Assembly: GCA_035528995.1 (NCBI GenBank)
Contig: DATKXO010000072.1
Span: 1 to 15,716, forward strand
From: DATKXO01 sp035528995
GTDB taxonomy: Bacteria > Planctomycetota > Phycisphaerae > UBA1845
DNA: 15,716 nucleotides
Direction: 5' to 3'
Positions 1 to 6,241 of this stretch are shown one piece after another. Each line of letters starts with the position of its first letter. The stretch's first letter is position 1. A program made the translations under genes and the position numbers. The notes below the pieces were generated by a model that saw nothing but the letters and a program-made list of their open reading frames with translations, was not told the origin of the DNA and searched no databases.

Positions 1-8
1 GGGACTGC

Positions 9-212
9 TTAGCCGACCAGCTTAACCTGCAGGGCTTTGGGACCCTTTTCGCCCTGGGTCAGCTCGAACTCGACCTTGGCCCCTTCTGAAAGGCTTCGGT
101 ACCCCTCACCTTGAATCTCGGACTGGTGGACGAAGACGTCCGTGCCGTCACTCGACTCGATGAAGCCGAAGCCCTTGGTGTCGTTGAACCACTTCACTGT
201 TCCTTGAGCCAT
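9..212 (-). CDS. CspA-family cold-shock protein
   Basis: This 67-residue protein is a complete single cold-shock domain, the usual length for stand-alone bacterial Csp proteins. These bind single-stranded RNA or DNA in the cytoplasm and melt RNA secondary structure. Visible in the sequence are the N-terminal GTVKWFN strand, the RNP1 motif KGFGFI at about residues 13-18 and the RNP2 motif VFVHQ at about 26-30. The ending PKALQVKLVG is also typical. The ATG at 212 is preceded by GAAGG seven bases upstream. A near-consensus promoter lies about 110 bases upstream, leaving a long leader as is known for cspA-type mRNAs. The gene appears monocistronic. Function by family is secure; which Csp paralogue it is cannot be told. 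Confidence 0.96.
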   Translation of the reverse strand: MAQGTVKWFNDTKGFGFIESSDGTDVFVHQSEIQGEGYRSLSEGAKVEFELTQGEKGPKALQVKLVG

Positions 213-316
213 AACTGGACCTTCTAGTCAACTCGGCACGCCCAACTGGACCTAACTGAAACAACAAATGCTTCGGAAGAATCAGGACCTACACAGTGTT
301 GGAGGTGCTCATTTCT
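213..316 (-). promoter_or_regulatory. Long 5' leader of the csp transcript
   Basis: The predicted start site leaves about 100 untranslated bases before the csp start codon. In enterobacterial cspA a long leader acts as a temperature-responsive RNA. Whether this one does is inference; no conserved motif was recognised. Confidence 0.4.
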
Positions 317-322
317 ACGGGC

Positions 323-351
323 ATTGTAGCCGGGGCCACCTCCGCTGTCAA
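323..351 (-). promoter_or_regulatory. Sigma-70-type promoter of the cold-shock gene
   Basis: On the minus strand a perfect -35 hexamer TTGACA (346-351) is followed by a 17-base spacer and a -10 hexamer TACAAT (323-328), five of six matches to TATAAT. It points at the csp gene. The predicted start of transcription is near 315. Confidence 0.8.
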
Positions 352-446
352 GCCGAGATTTACCGGTTATCGAGCCCCAACCCGCCATCGTACCCGGCCG
401 AGAGATCGGGGCGCTCCCGAGGCCGCTGTTCAACCGGGACCTTCTC

Positions 447-571
447 ATACCAATTCCAGGATGAATCTGCCGTTTCCCGAGCCGCGAGCTTCAGCTCGCG
501 CGGTCTGTGTAGCCCCGCACACACCGACTCGCGGGACACCCAATCGGCATAATCAGACTGTGACCGGCATC
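447..571. repeat. Dispersed hairpin repeat, family 1, copy 1
   Basis: This stretch of about 125 bp matches a second copy at 14624-14748. Shared blocks include ATACCA, CAGGATGA, GCCGCGA, CTTCAG, CGCGCGG, CACCCAATCGGCA and GACTGT. At 483-500 it contains the perfect hairpin CGCGAGCT-TC-AGCTCGCG. In the other copy the stem reads CGCGAACT/AGTTCGCG, so both strands of the stem changed together. A second, weaker stem is present near 524-547. It lies in non-coding DNA upstream of the csp promoter. Confidence 0.8.
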
Positions 572-701
572 AATCTTGTGCCAGGGCGTCCCGGCGAACG
601 GGTGCGGTTCGCGATCCGGGAATGCTGACAGGTGGCCCGGGCAGATGGCGTTGTACGGGGTGAAAAACGGGTTCTGGGGCAAAACGGGGGCAAAAAACGC
701 G

Positions 702-910
702 GGCAGGTCAATGACCTGCCTCTCATGTTTGGCCCGTCATCCCGCCGCGACGGCCTAGCCGGGTAGGGCAGACGGGTAGGGCAGGTCAACGACCTGCCTC
801 AACCATTCGCCCAGAAGAGAGAAGGGGCGGGAGCCGGGTAGGGCAGGTCGATGACCTGCTTCAACCATTGGCCCAGGGCAGAGCCGGGTAGGGCAGGTCA
901 ACGACCTGCC
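702..910. repeat. Cluster of four palindromic repeats, family 2
   Basis: The core GGCAGGTCAACGACCTGCC is two 8-bp arms around a 3-base centre. Copies lie at 702-720 (centre AAT, which extends the arms to 9 bp), 780-798, 842-860 (centre GAT, last base changed) and 892-910. From 771 on, the cores sit in 50-60 bp units that begin near GCCGGGTAGGGCAGG and run through TCAACCATTTGCCCAG. The 573-1012 stretch holds no credible gene; these repeats are its main content. Confidence 0.85.
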
Positions 911-958
911 TCAACCATTTGCCCAGGGGAGAGAAGGGGCGGGAGAGAGGGGGGTGCA

Positions 959-985
959 GGGCGTCCGGCTTACTTCTCGACGCCC
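959..985. repeat. REP-like hairpin, family 3
   Basis: GGGCGTC and GACGCCC form a 7-bp stem around a loop holding GGCTTACTTCT. The same loop recurs at 2041, 4582 and 10588 with a different but still pairing stem in the 4582 copy. Confidence 0.75.
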
Positions 986-1011
986 CGGCCCCTCTGCGGC
1001 AACGTGTCACC

Positions 1012-1098
1012 ATCCCCAGACGCCCACGGATCCATCGTAAAGCGATCACCCATCACCTGCTCAGCGAGCCTCAGCCGCGAAGCGGCCCCAATCGGTAG
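1012..1098 (+). pseudogene. Decayed RAYT-like transposase N-terminus (remnant)
   Basis: Read from 1012 the frame gives IPRRPRIHRKAITHHLLSE and runs 28 codons to a TAG. This resembles the N-terminus of REP-associated Y1 transposases (MPRRxR...GxxYHVLNR); the start codon has become ATC and the frame breaks soon after. It follows a REP-like hairpin by about 25 bases, the arrangement expected for a RAYT gene and its REP. Family assignment is inference from a short motif. Confidence 0.4.
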
Positions 1099-1118
1099 CC
1101 AGGCGTGCCAACGCCCGG
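1099..1118. repeat. Hairpin repeat, family 4
   Basis: CCAGGCGT-GCCA-ACGCCCGG is an 8-bp inverted repeat with one mismatch. An identical copy is at 2181-2200 and a perfect one at 10746-10765. Confidence 0.6.
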
Positions 1119-1125
1119 ATGCCGA

Positions 1126-1206
1126 CTGCCCGGACCCCCACGCATCCACCGCGGAGCGACCGCCCAGCACGTCCTCAACCGCCGCGTCGGTCAGCTGCCC
1201 GGCTGA
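1126..1206 (+). pseudogene. Second RAYT-like N-terminal remnant
   Basis: The frame reads PPRIHRGATAQHVLNRRVG and stops after 26 codons. It closely parallels the remnant at 10639-10719 (RIDRGASAHHVLNRRVA) and is weakly similar to the one just upstream. The HVLNRR motif matches the YHVLNRG motif near the start of Y1/RAYT transposases. No catalytic HUH or tyrosine region remains. Confidence 0.42.
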
Positions 1207-1512
1207 ACCTCGAATCGATCCAGCCTCCGCCCGCCCCGGCGCCCCAAGCGAGCCACCGATGGCAGCAGGAAGGAAAGCCCGACTCCCTTACGCTCATCGA
1301 TTCAAAGGGGGCGTCGACGAGGCGATATACCCGCTGTCTGAATTGTGGTAACCTGTAGCCGGCTTGCGGAGTCTGGGACGCGTTGGTGGCCATGAACTTC
1401 ACCAATCTTCGGTTGGACGTGAATGCGTGCTGATGGAGTGCGTTATGGATGCGCCCCGTCGCAGAGCCGGCGGCGCGCGATGGGTGAGAGCTTCGCCGTT
1501 GAGGTCGGTAGG

Positions 1513-1917
1513 ATGCCTGGGACATACCGTTTTCCGAGAACCGCTCTCAGGCGAATCGCCAAAGCGGCCAGAGAGGCTGACATCCATGAGCTCTGTTACG
1601 TGGTTCTTGGGCGCGGAGCTCGTGTGGAGCGCGTCTTGCGCGTGCCCAATCGTGCCGCGGACACTGTGCTGCATCACGAGATCAGAGTCGCGGACTTTGA
1701 GCGAGTTAGGCGTAAGCAGCGAGAGGCTGGACTGAAGTGTCTAGGTCTGCTGCATACCCATCCGCTTTCCGAAGCGGTTCCGGGGCCAGGGGACGTCAGT
1801 GGTTACGCTGCAGGCACCCTCCTTTTCATTTATGGAGACTGTAGCGAGGAACTGCGGGCGTACAGGCTCACGGGGGGCGGTGCCGTGTACGTGGAGAAGC
1901 AGATTGTGCTTATCTAG
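1513..1917 (+). CDS. Small JAMM/MPN (Mov34/PAD-1-like) metalloprotease-like protein
   Basis: This 134-residue protein has the layout of a stand-alone prokaryotic JAB domain, a zinc-dependent isopeptidase or peptidase fold that in bacteria can act on ubiquitin-like or sulfur-carrier proteins. The catalytic set is present: Glu26 in ELCYVVLGR, His81 and His83 in LLHTHP, and Asp94 exactly ten residues after His83. The Ser usually three residues before that Asp is Gly91 here, so activity may be altered. The ATG at 1513 is chosen because GAGG lies eight bases upstream and the domain starts right after it; in-frame ATGs at 1480 and 1423 would give 145 or 164 residues. The TAG stop abuts a palindromic repeat, and the gene sits alone between two 326-bp direct repeats. 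No ubiquitin-like or E1-like partner is nearby, so the substrate is unknown. Confidence 0.8.
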   Translation: MPGTYRFPRTALRRIAKAAREADIHELCYVVLGRGARVERVLRVPNRAADTVLHHEIRVADFERVRRKQREAGLKCLGLLHTHPLSEAVPGPGDVSGYAAGTLLFIYGDCSEELRAYRLTGGGAVYVEKQIVLI

Positions 1918-1925
1918 CCCGGTAG

Positions 1926-1992
1926 GGCAGGTCAACGACCTGCCTCAACCATTTGCCCAGGGGAGCCGGGTAGGGCAGGTCAATGACCTGCC
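1926..1992. repeat. Two more family-2 palindromes
   Basis: GGCAGGTCAACGACCTGCC occurs at 1926-1944 and its AAT-centred variant at 1974-1992. They are 48 bases apart in the same unit as the 771-930 cluster. The first unit begins at the stop codon of the JAMM-domain gene. The second is the left edge of the right-hand 326-bp repeat. Confidence 0.85.
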
Positions 1993-2040
1993 TCAACCAT
2001 TTGCCTAGGGGAGAGAAGGGGCGGGAGAGAGGGGGGTGCA

Positions 2041-2067
2041 GGGCGTCCGGCTTACTTCTCGACGCCC
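2041..2067. repeat. REP-like hairpin, family 3, second copy
   Basis: It is identical to 959-985: a 7-bp GGGCGTC/GACGCCC stem with the GGCTTACTTCT loop. Confidence 0.75.
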
Positions 2068-2093
2068 CGGCCCCTCTGCGGCAACGTGTCACC

Positions 2094-2288
2094 ATCCCCA
2101 GACGCCCACGGATCCATCGCAAAGCAATCACCCATCACCTGCTCAGCGAGCCTCAGCCGCGAACCGGCCCCAATCAGTAGCCAGGCGTGCCAACGCCCGG
2201 ATGCCGACTGCCCGGACCCCCACGCATCCACCGCGGAGCGACCGCCCAGCACGTCCTCAACCGCCGCGTCGGTCAGCTGCCCGGCTGA
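2094..2288 (+). pseudogene. Pair of RAYT-like N-terminal remnants (right copy)
   Basis: These are the counterparts of 1012-1098 and 1126-1206. The first reads PRRPRIHRKAITHHLLSEPQ; the second, at 2208-2288, reads PRIHRGATAQHVLNRRVG and ends in TGA. Both are too short to encode a transposase. Confidence 0.4.
2181..2200. repeat. Hairpin repeat, family 4, second copy
   Basis: It is the same 20 bases as 1099-1118, inside the right 326-bp direct repeat. Confidence 0.6.
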
Positions 2289-2439
2289 AGCCGCAAAGGG
2301 CGTCCAACGCAGCCGGCGCTTGGCCGCTGCATCCGGCATGCCGTGCAGACTGCTGAGAAACCGGTTGATGCGAGACACGAGCGGATGACGATAATCAAGC
2401 GCGGAGGCTCCTCCTCCGATCTGACAATCGGCTTTCATG

Positions 2440-2494
2440 GCGTCCCTGCCCTTCCCCCCGGACAAACAGAACATCGGCAGGGACGCTTTCTTAT
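2440..2494 (+). terminator. Long-loop hairpin followed by a T-rich run
   Basis: GCGTCCCTGCC (2440-2450) and GGCAGGGACGC (2476-2486) form a perfect 11-bp stem around a 25-base loop. TTTCTTAT follows on the plus strand. It could end plus-strand transcripts. The loop is longer than in most terminators, so another structured element is possible. Confidence 0.4.
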
Positions 2495-2513
2495 CGATCC
2501 CCTAAATCGCTAG

Positions 2514-2642
2514 AGTTCACGGCGTTGCCCTGACCGGCGGCGCGAACGCGAGTGGATCGAGGAAGAGGTCGATGTCCTCCGAGAATCGCTCGAACTGAGC
2601 CCCTACGTGTGGGAACGCCTGCATCGCGCGCGGCTACGTTAC
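2514..2642 (+). pseudogene. Possible coding remnant facing the ankyrin gene
   Basis: Right after a TAG at 2511 a plus-strand frame reads RRREREWIEEEVDVLRESLE, then LSPYVWERLHRARLR. Its codon choice is G/C-ending and its composition protein-like. It has no start codon and runs into the antisense of the ankyrin gene's 3' end. I do not recognise the family. It may be the tail of a broken gene or chance. Confidence 0.2.
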
Positions 2643-4375
2643 GGTGCAGCTTCTTTTAGCAACTCGATGACCGCCTTGTGCTTGTTCCTCTCGGCAATTG
2701 TCAGGGCCGACTGTCCACTCCGATTGACGGCCGTCTGATCGGCGCCATGTTCCAGAAGGGTCTTCACGGCACTGGCGTGACCTTTGCCCGCGGCGACTAT
2801 CAAGGGCGTGTTGTCCATTCGATCCCGAAACTCGGTTTTCGCACCGGCTTCGACGAGCCTCGTAATCACCTCAGGGCTTCCGCGCCCCGCAGCAGTAATC
2901 AGAGCTCTACCGCCATCGCGCTGAACGTTCGCGCCGTGCGTCAGGAACAGGTTCACCATCTCAATGCGGCCTAGGTCCACTGCCCTGGTGAATGGTGTAT
3001 CGAAGTCCATGCCTCTGCCGGCGACACCAGCATTCACATCGGCGCCGTGTTCGACGAGGTACTCGGCGATGGCTGTATCCCCCAGCATGACAGCCACGTA
3101 CAACGCCGGGCGCCCGGCCCTGTCAGGGCGGTCCACAAAGGCAGCGACGGCCTGCTTGACATCCGCCTCACCATGAATGGTTGCATCGCCTGCCACCCAA
3201 TCGATCACGGAGGTGACAAGGTCCTCGCAACCAGACCCGACGGCTCGGTGCAATGTGGGCTTCAAGACGCTGGCAGATTCACGGTCAATGCGAGCGCCGC
3301 GATCCAGCAACAACCGTACGATTCGAAGGCGGCGGGCGCTTATTGCGTAGTCCAGAGGTGTCCCCCCGTCCCGATTTCCTGCCTGTATCTTAGCGCCTGC
3401 GTCGAGCAGAGTTTCCACGATTGCGTAGTGTCCCTCCGCAGCGGCACTGGCTAGTGGCGTTCGCGTGCCAAGCCGCCCAATAAGGTCCACGTTGACGCCC
3501 TTCTGTATCAAAACCTGCACCACGTCATTGTCTCCGCTGGCAACGGCGTAGGACAGCGCCGTGCGGTGGCCACGCCCCACTGCGTTGGTCTCCGCACCTT
3601 TGGCGATGAGGAACTCCGCGACCTCCCGCCGTGCCAGCCACAAAGCGACGCACAGCGGCGTCCGTCCGTAGCGGTCCAGGGGCTCGAGCGCGGCACCGTG
3701 CCGAATCAGCAGTTCGGCCATCGGCTGTGTGGCTGCGAAGTGCAGACATGTACTCTCCTCGAAGATCGACTCGCGCACATCCGAACGGGTGTACGCCCTG
3801 TGTGGCTTGGGCGAGCATCTGTCACCTCCGCCATCGGTGAGCGCGATTTCTGTGGTCCCGAAGTATTCGCCCCACGGGCTGAAACGCGATACTCGTAGCG
3901 TGCCCTTGGAGCCGCCCTTGCTGTCGCTGCCTTTTCGCGGCGGCACGTATTCGATACTGGGCCCCAAAGGATCCCACCACACCCGCTCACCCGGTTTGGG
4001 CGGGATGTTCTTCCATTTGTAACGGGTAGTGGCATGCACGTCGGCGCCGTTCTCAATGAGGCATCGGGCCACGGCAAGATGATTACCGGCCACGGCGCGG
4101 TGCAGCGGCGTGAAACCCAGAGCATCCACTGTATTCACTTGCGCGCCTTCGGCCAATAAGGCCTCCACGGCGCCCAACTCTCCTGCTCCTGCAAGATCAT
4201 GCAGCGAAAGCCTGGCTGTGGATTCCGGGCTGGATGGCGGAGTCACCGTTCCAGCAGGCGGATCCCTTGGGCCCTCCGTCGCCTGTGCACTGCAGTTGTG
4301 ATTGCAGGCGAAACAGACGCACAACGGAACCATAAACGCCCAGACAGATCGAACCATGTTTGTCTTGTTCTTCAT
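2639..4375 (-). CDS. Exported ankyrin-repeat protein
   Basis: This 578-residue protein begins with a signal peptide (basic start, hydrophobic AFMVPLCVCFAC, probable cleavage after CSAQA near residue 32) and a short Pro/Ser linker. About 13 ankyrin repeats follow, recognisable by G-x-TPLHRA, LL/LI and G-A-D/N signatures, for example GFTPLHRAVAGNHLAVARCL and NTPLIVAAGKGH. Ankyrin repeats form a solenoid that binds other proteins, so a periplasmic or surface binding role is likely; no enzymatic domain is seen. Repeats 2 and 3 are separated by an insert of roughly 88 residues (about 118-205) rich in Gly, Lys, Trp and Pro that does not fit the repeat. AGGAGG lies eight bases before the ATG at 4375, supporting the start. 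The gene stands alone, with repeat-rich DNA on both sides. Confidence 0.92.
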   Translation of the reverse strand: MKNKTNMVRSVWAFMVPLCVCFACNHNCSAQATEGPRDPPAGTVTPPSSPESTARLSLHDLAGAGELGAVEALLAEGAQVNTVDALGFTPLHRAVAGNHLAVARCLIENGADVHATTRYKWKNIPPKPGERVWWDPLGPSIEYVPPRKGSDSKGGSKGTLRVSRFSPWGEYFGTTEIALTDGGGDRCSPKPHRAYTRSDVRESIFEESTCLHFAATQPMAELLIRHGAALEPLDRYGRTPLCVALWLARREVAEFLIAKGAETNAVGRGHRTALSYAVASGDNDVVQVLIQKGVNVDLIGRLGTRTPLASAAAEGHYAIVETLLDAGAKIQAGNRDGGTPLDYAISARRLRIVRLLLDRGARIDRESASVLKPTLHRAVGSGCEDLVTSVIDWVAGDATIHGEADVKQAVAAFVDRPDRAGRPALYVAVMLGDTAIAEYLVEHGADVNAGVAGRGMDFDTPFTRAVDLGRIEMVNLFLTHGANVQRDGGRALITAAGRGSPEVITRLVEAGAKTEFRDRMDNTPLIVAAGKGHASAVKTLLEHGADQTAVNRSGQSALTIAERNKHKAVIELLKEAAP

Positions 4376-4581
4376 GTGTAGCGCCTCCTCATCAGACGGG
4401 CGGCATTGAGTCGTATTGGACTTTTCCCGTGTACCAGACCCTAACCGCCCACCCTACCAGGAGGCGCCAGTCGATTCAAGCGGACATCGAAGAGGTGTCA
4501 GGATGGAATGCCATTACTAATCGGAGCATAAGGGACTGAAGGGGGTCAAGAGACTGAGGGAGTGAAGCGGGCAAGGAAGCA

Positions 4582-4604
4582 GGGTCAGGCTTACTTCTTG
4601 ACCC
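4582..4604. repeat. REP-like hairpin, family 3, covarying stem
   Basis: GGGTCA and TGACCC form a 6-bp stem around the loop GGCTTACTTCT. The loop equals that at 959 and 2041, while the stem has changed on both sides. Confidence 0.75.
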
Positions 4605-4632
4605 GGCGCGCGGTCTGCGGCCGTATTTCGCC

Positions 4633-4694
4633 ATGCCCAGACGCTGACGCATGGACCGCGCAGGCATCGCCTGCCACCTGCTCAACCCGCGCGA
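4633..4694 (+). pseudogene. RAYT-like N-terminal remnant with start codon kept
   Basis: The frame reads MPRR-stop-RMDRAGIACHLLNPR, close to the N-terminus of REP-associated Y1 transposases, with an in-frame TGA at codon 5. It begins 28 bases after the REP-like hairpin. Of the copies in the window, this one preserves the start region best. Confidence 0.45.
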
Positions 4695-4774
4695 CTCCAA
4701 CTGGAAACCCGCGCTGTCCCATGTATTCGGCACACGCCGTTTGAAAGTCCGCGCCGCAGTCCTCAGACCCCGCC

Positions 4775-5266
4775 CTACTTCGGCTTGATCGTGATCTTCT
4801 TCGGCCGGGCCGCCTCGACCTTCGGCAGATGGATCGTCAGGATGCCATCCTTGTGCTCCGCCGAGATCTTATCCGTGTCCACCGACGTCGGCAGCGGAAC
4901 GCTCCGACGGAACGACCCGAACCGCCGCTCCGCGTGATAGATGTTCTCCTCCTCCCGCTCGCTCGACTCCTTCTTCTCACCCGAGATGACCAGCATGTGA
5001 CCGCTCAGCGAGATGTCCAGGTTCTCCGGATCCACCCCCGGCACCTCCGCCCGGACCGTGATCTCCTGATCGGTCTCGGCCACGTCCAGCGTAGGCGCCC
5101 ACCCCCGCCCGGGCGTGAACAAATCCGTCGTCATGCCCCACGGGTCGCTGAAGAACCGCTCGAACAGACGATCCATCTCCGCCCGGAACCGGGCCATCGG
5201 CGAGCTCGCCAGCGGCTCCTCCGCGTCCTTTTCGATTCCCTTATTTCGCCGGGGTATCAGATTCAT
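4775..5266 (-). CDS. Hsp20/alpha-crystallin small heat-shock protein
   Basis: This 163-residue protein is of typical length for bacterial Hsp20. These are ATP-independent holdase chaperones that form oligomers and keep unfolding proteins soluble. The N-terminal arm includes FRAEMDRLFERFFSDPW. The alpha-crystallin domain spans about residues 58-155, with TLDVAETDQEITVRAEVPGV, LVISGEK and the signature DGILTIHLPK. The C-terminal tail ARPKKITIKP carries the I-x-I anchor used in oligomer assembly. AAGGAG lies about eight bases before the ATG at 5266, and a small hairpin sits just upstream of it. The scrap of a second hsp20 gene lies immediately upstream on the same strand, suggesting an ancestral tandem pair. 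Confidence 0.95.
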   Translation of the reverse strand: MNLIPRRNKGIEKDAEEPLASSPMARFRAEMDRLFERFFSDPWGMTTDLFTPGRGWAPTLDVAETDQEITVRAEVPGVDPENLDISLSGHMLVISGEKKESSEREEENIYHAERRFGSFRRSVPLPTSVDTDKISAEHKDGILTIHLPKVEAARPKKITIKPK

Positions 5267-5284
5267 GGCCGATCTCCTTATGCG

Positions 5285-5308
5285 GCGCAGACGCTTCCGT
5301 CGCTGCGC
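5285..5308 (-). promoter_or_regulatory. Hairpin in the hsp20 leader
   Basis: GCGCA/TGCGC (5 bp) and GACG/CGTC (4 bp) stack with a 2-base bulge around a 4-base loop. The hairpin ends about ten bases before the AAGGAG ribosome-binding site. Some small heat-shock genes carry RNA thermometers here; that role is inference, since the ribosome-binding site itself is not in the stem. Confidence 0.3.
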
Positions 5309-5335
5309 TTGGATGAACCGTGCGGTGACTTGTCC

Positions 5336-5422
5336 CTACCTGCTCTGCACAACAATCTTACGCGGTTTGCCGGCCGCCGTCTTGGGCAAATGCAGCATCA
5401 GAACGCTATTTTGGTGCTCCGC
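5336..5422 (-). pseudogene. C-terminal remnant of a second hsp20 gene
   Basis: The minus strand encodes AEHQNSVLMLHLPK, then TAAGKPRKIVVQSR and a TAG stop. This matches the last strand and tail of Hsp20 proteins (A-x-x-x-NGVL-x-LPK, K-P-R-K-I-x-V). The Gly of the usual NG-V-L turn is Ser, and the tail differs from that of the neighbouring gene, so it is a distinct paralogue. Nothing recognisable as Hsp20 lies upstream in this frame. It most likely marks a partly deleted tandem hsp20. Confidence 0.7.
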
Positions 5423-5485
5423 GCTATTGTATCCCCCGGCGTGGCCAGCGTCGGCGGCGTGATCGTGTGCCCGGTTTGCAGCGTG

Positions 5486-5716
5486 TCAGGCGAACAGCAG
5501 CGACAACGCCCACAGTCCCACGCCCACGGCGTACATGCCCGCCACGATCGTCACCCACAAGACGAGCGACGCCAGCGGAATCTCCCGCACGTTCGGGCAA
5601 CGCGTGGTCTTGTAGACGATCGCGATACTCAGGCACAGCGGCAGCAGCAGAACCGCGTGCTGATGCCCGGTCATGAACACCGGTATGGTGAAGATGGTGG
5701 CCAGCAGCGCCATCAT
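5486..5716 (-). CDS. Small integral membrane protein, unknown function
   Basis: This 76-residue protein is mostly hydrophobic. Membrane segments are likely at about residues 3-14, 19-36 and 48-75. A short polar stretch with TTRCPNVRE lies between the second and third. The ATG at 5716 overlaps the stop of the upstream membrane-protein gene as ATGA, implying translational coupling; a second ATG follows directly. The two proteins may work as a membrane pair. I do not recognise a named family. Confidence 0.78.
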   Translation of the reverse strand: MMALLATIFTIPVFMTGHQHAVLLLPLCLSIAIVYKTTRCPNVREIPLASLVLWVTIVAGMYAVGVGLWALSLLFA

Positions 5717-6171
5717 GGTCCCGCTCGCTTCACGGTCACGGCCTCGGCCCGGCGCGATCGAGTCGGTGCGTAGTCCGCCCGAACCAGAGCGTCCAGAATG
5801 GCCAGCAGATTCAGCAGACCGGCCACGCCCGTATACACGACGGCCGTCTCCACGGAGCGATGGTGCCCGGGCTCCGCTGGCCCCGCCTCGGGATGCTGTC
5901 GCAGGCTCTCGGCCCAACCGTACGCAGCCAGCCCGTTCAACCCCGCGCACGTCTGCGCCATGAACCACGTCGTCCGCCCCTTGGGATCGACGGTGTCGCG
6001 CACCCCGCCGATGGCAATCCCACCCCAGAACGTAACCGTGATGGTGATCAGATAGATCAGCCCCCGCACGCGCTCGCCAACGAAGAAATGCCCCAGCCCC
6101 GGGACCAGCCACGCGAGCAAACCCGCCAGCGGGACCCGTGCCACGGGCGGCATGTCCGAACTCACCGTCAT
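5713..6171 (-). CDS. Membrane protein resembling the planctomycete DUF6677 type
   Basis: This 152-residue protein starts MTVSSDMPPVARVPLAGLLA. Three hydrophobic segments are visible: about residues 15-29 (LLAWLVPGLGHFFVG), 35-54 (LIYLITITVTFWGGIAIGG) and 118-133. The motif W-x-x-PGLGH-x-x-x-G near the N-terminus is common in small membrane proteins of this group; the DUF assignment is from memory and tentative. The ATG at 6171 has GGAG about six bases upstream; the open frame continues to 6303 but the extra residues are Arg/Ala-rich and not protein-like. It lies 70 bases after the zinc-ribbon gene and overlaps the next gene by four bases. The function is unknown. Confidence 0.8.
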   Translation of the reverse strand: MTVSSDMPPVARVPLAGLLAWLVPGLGHFFVGERVRGLIYLITITVTFWGGIAIGGVRDTVDPKGRTTWFMAQTCAGLNGLAAYGWAESLRQHPEAGPAEPGHHRSVETAVVYTGVAGLLNLLAILDALVRADYAPTRSRRAEAVTVKRAGP

Positions 6172-6241
6172 GATCGCTCCCGAACGTACTCGCGCCCGTT
6201 CCCTCGTCGCCGAGCGGACCGCCCCGCGCGGTGCCCCTGCC

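Larger units (their letters stand above)
881..1206. repeat. 326-bp direct repeat, left copy
   Basis: It aligns without gaps to 1963-2288 at a constant offset of 1082 bases, with six mismatches by eye (about 98% identity). It contains a family-2 palindrome, a family-3 REP hairpin (959-985), two transposase-like N-terminal remnants and a third hairpin (1099-1118). Together with the right copy it brackets the JAMM-domain gene. Confidence 0.93.
1963..2288. repeat. 326-bp direct repeat, right copy
   Basis: It aligns to 881-1206 with no gaps and six mismatches. On the reverse strand it forms the second half of a 140-codon open frame (2052-2474). That frame is conserved only as repeat DNA and is not called a gene. 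Confidence 0.93.
4376..4774. other. Intergenic stretch between the ankyrin and hsp20 genes
   Basis: It contains the ankyrin gene's ribosome-binding site, a purine-rich run at about 4529-4580 with spaced GACTGA/GGGTCA words, one REP-like hairpin and one transposase-like remnant. No convincing gene or promoter was found. Confidence 0.6.

Noticed and set aside
702..1992. Possible CRISPR array
   Set aside because: The repeats are palindromic and irregularly spaced, the flanks between them are conserved rather than unique spacers, and no cas gene is present.
2052..2474. Minus-strand open frame of 140 codons ending GRGVEK
   Set aside because: Its second half is the 326-bp repeat. A similar end (ARRVKK) recurs at the other REP copies, but always as the complement of the hairpin, so the likeness comes from repeat DNA.
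4829..5773. Plus-strand open frame of 314 codons
   Set aside because: Antisense to Hsp20 and the small membrane protein; Arg/His-rich shadow.
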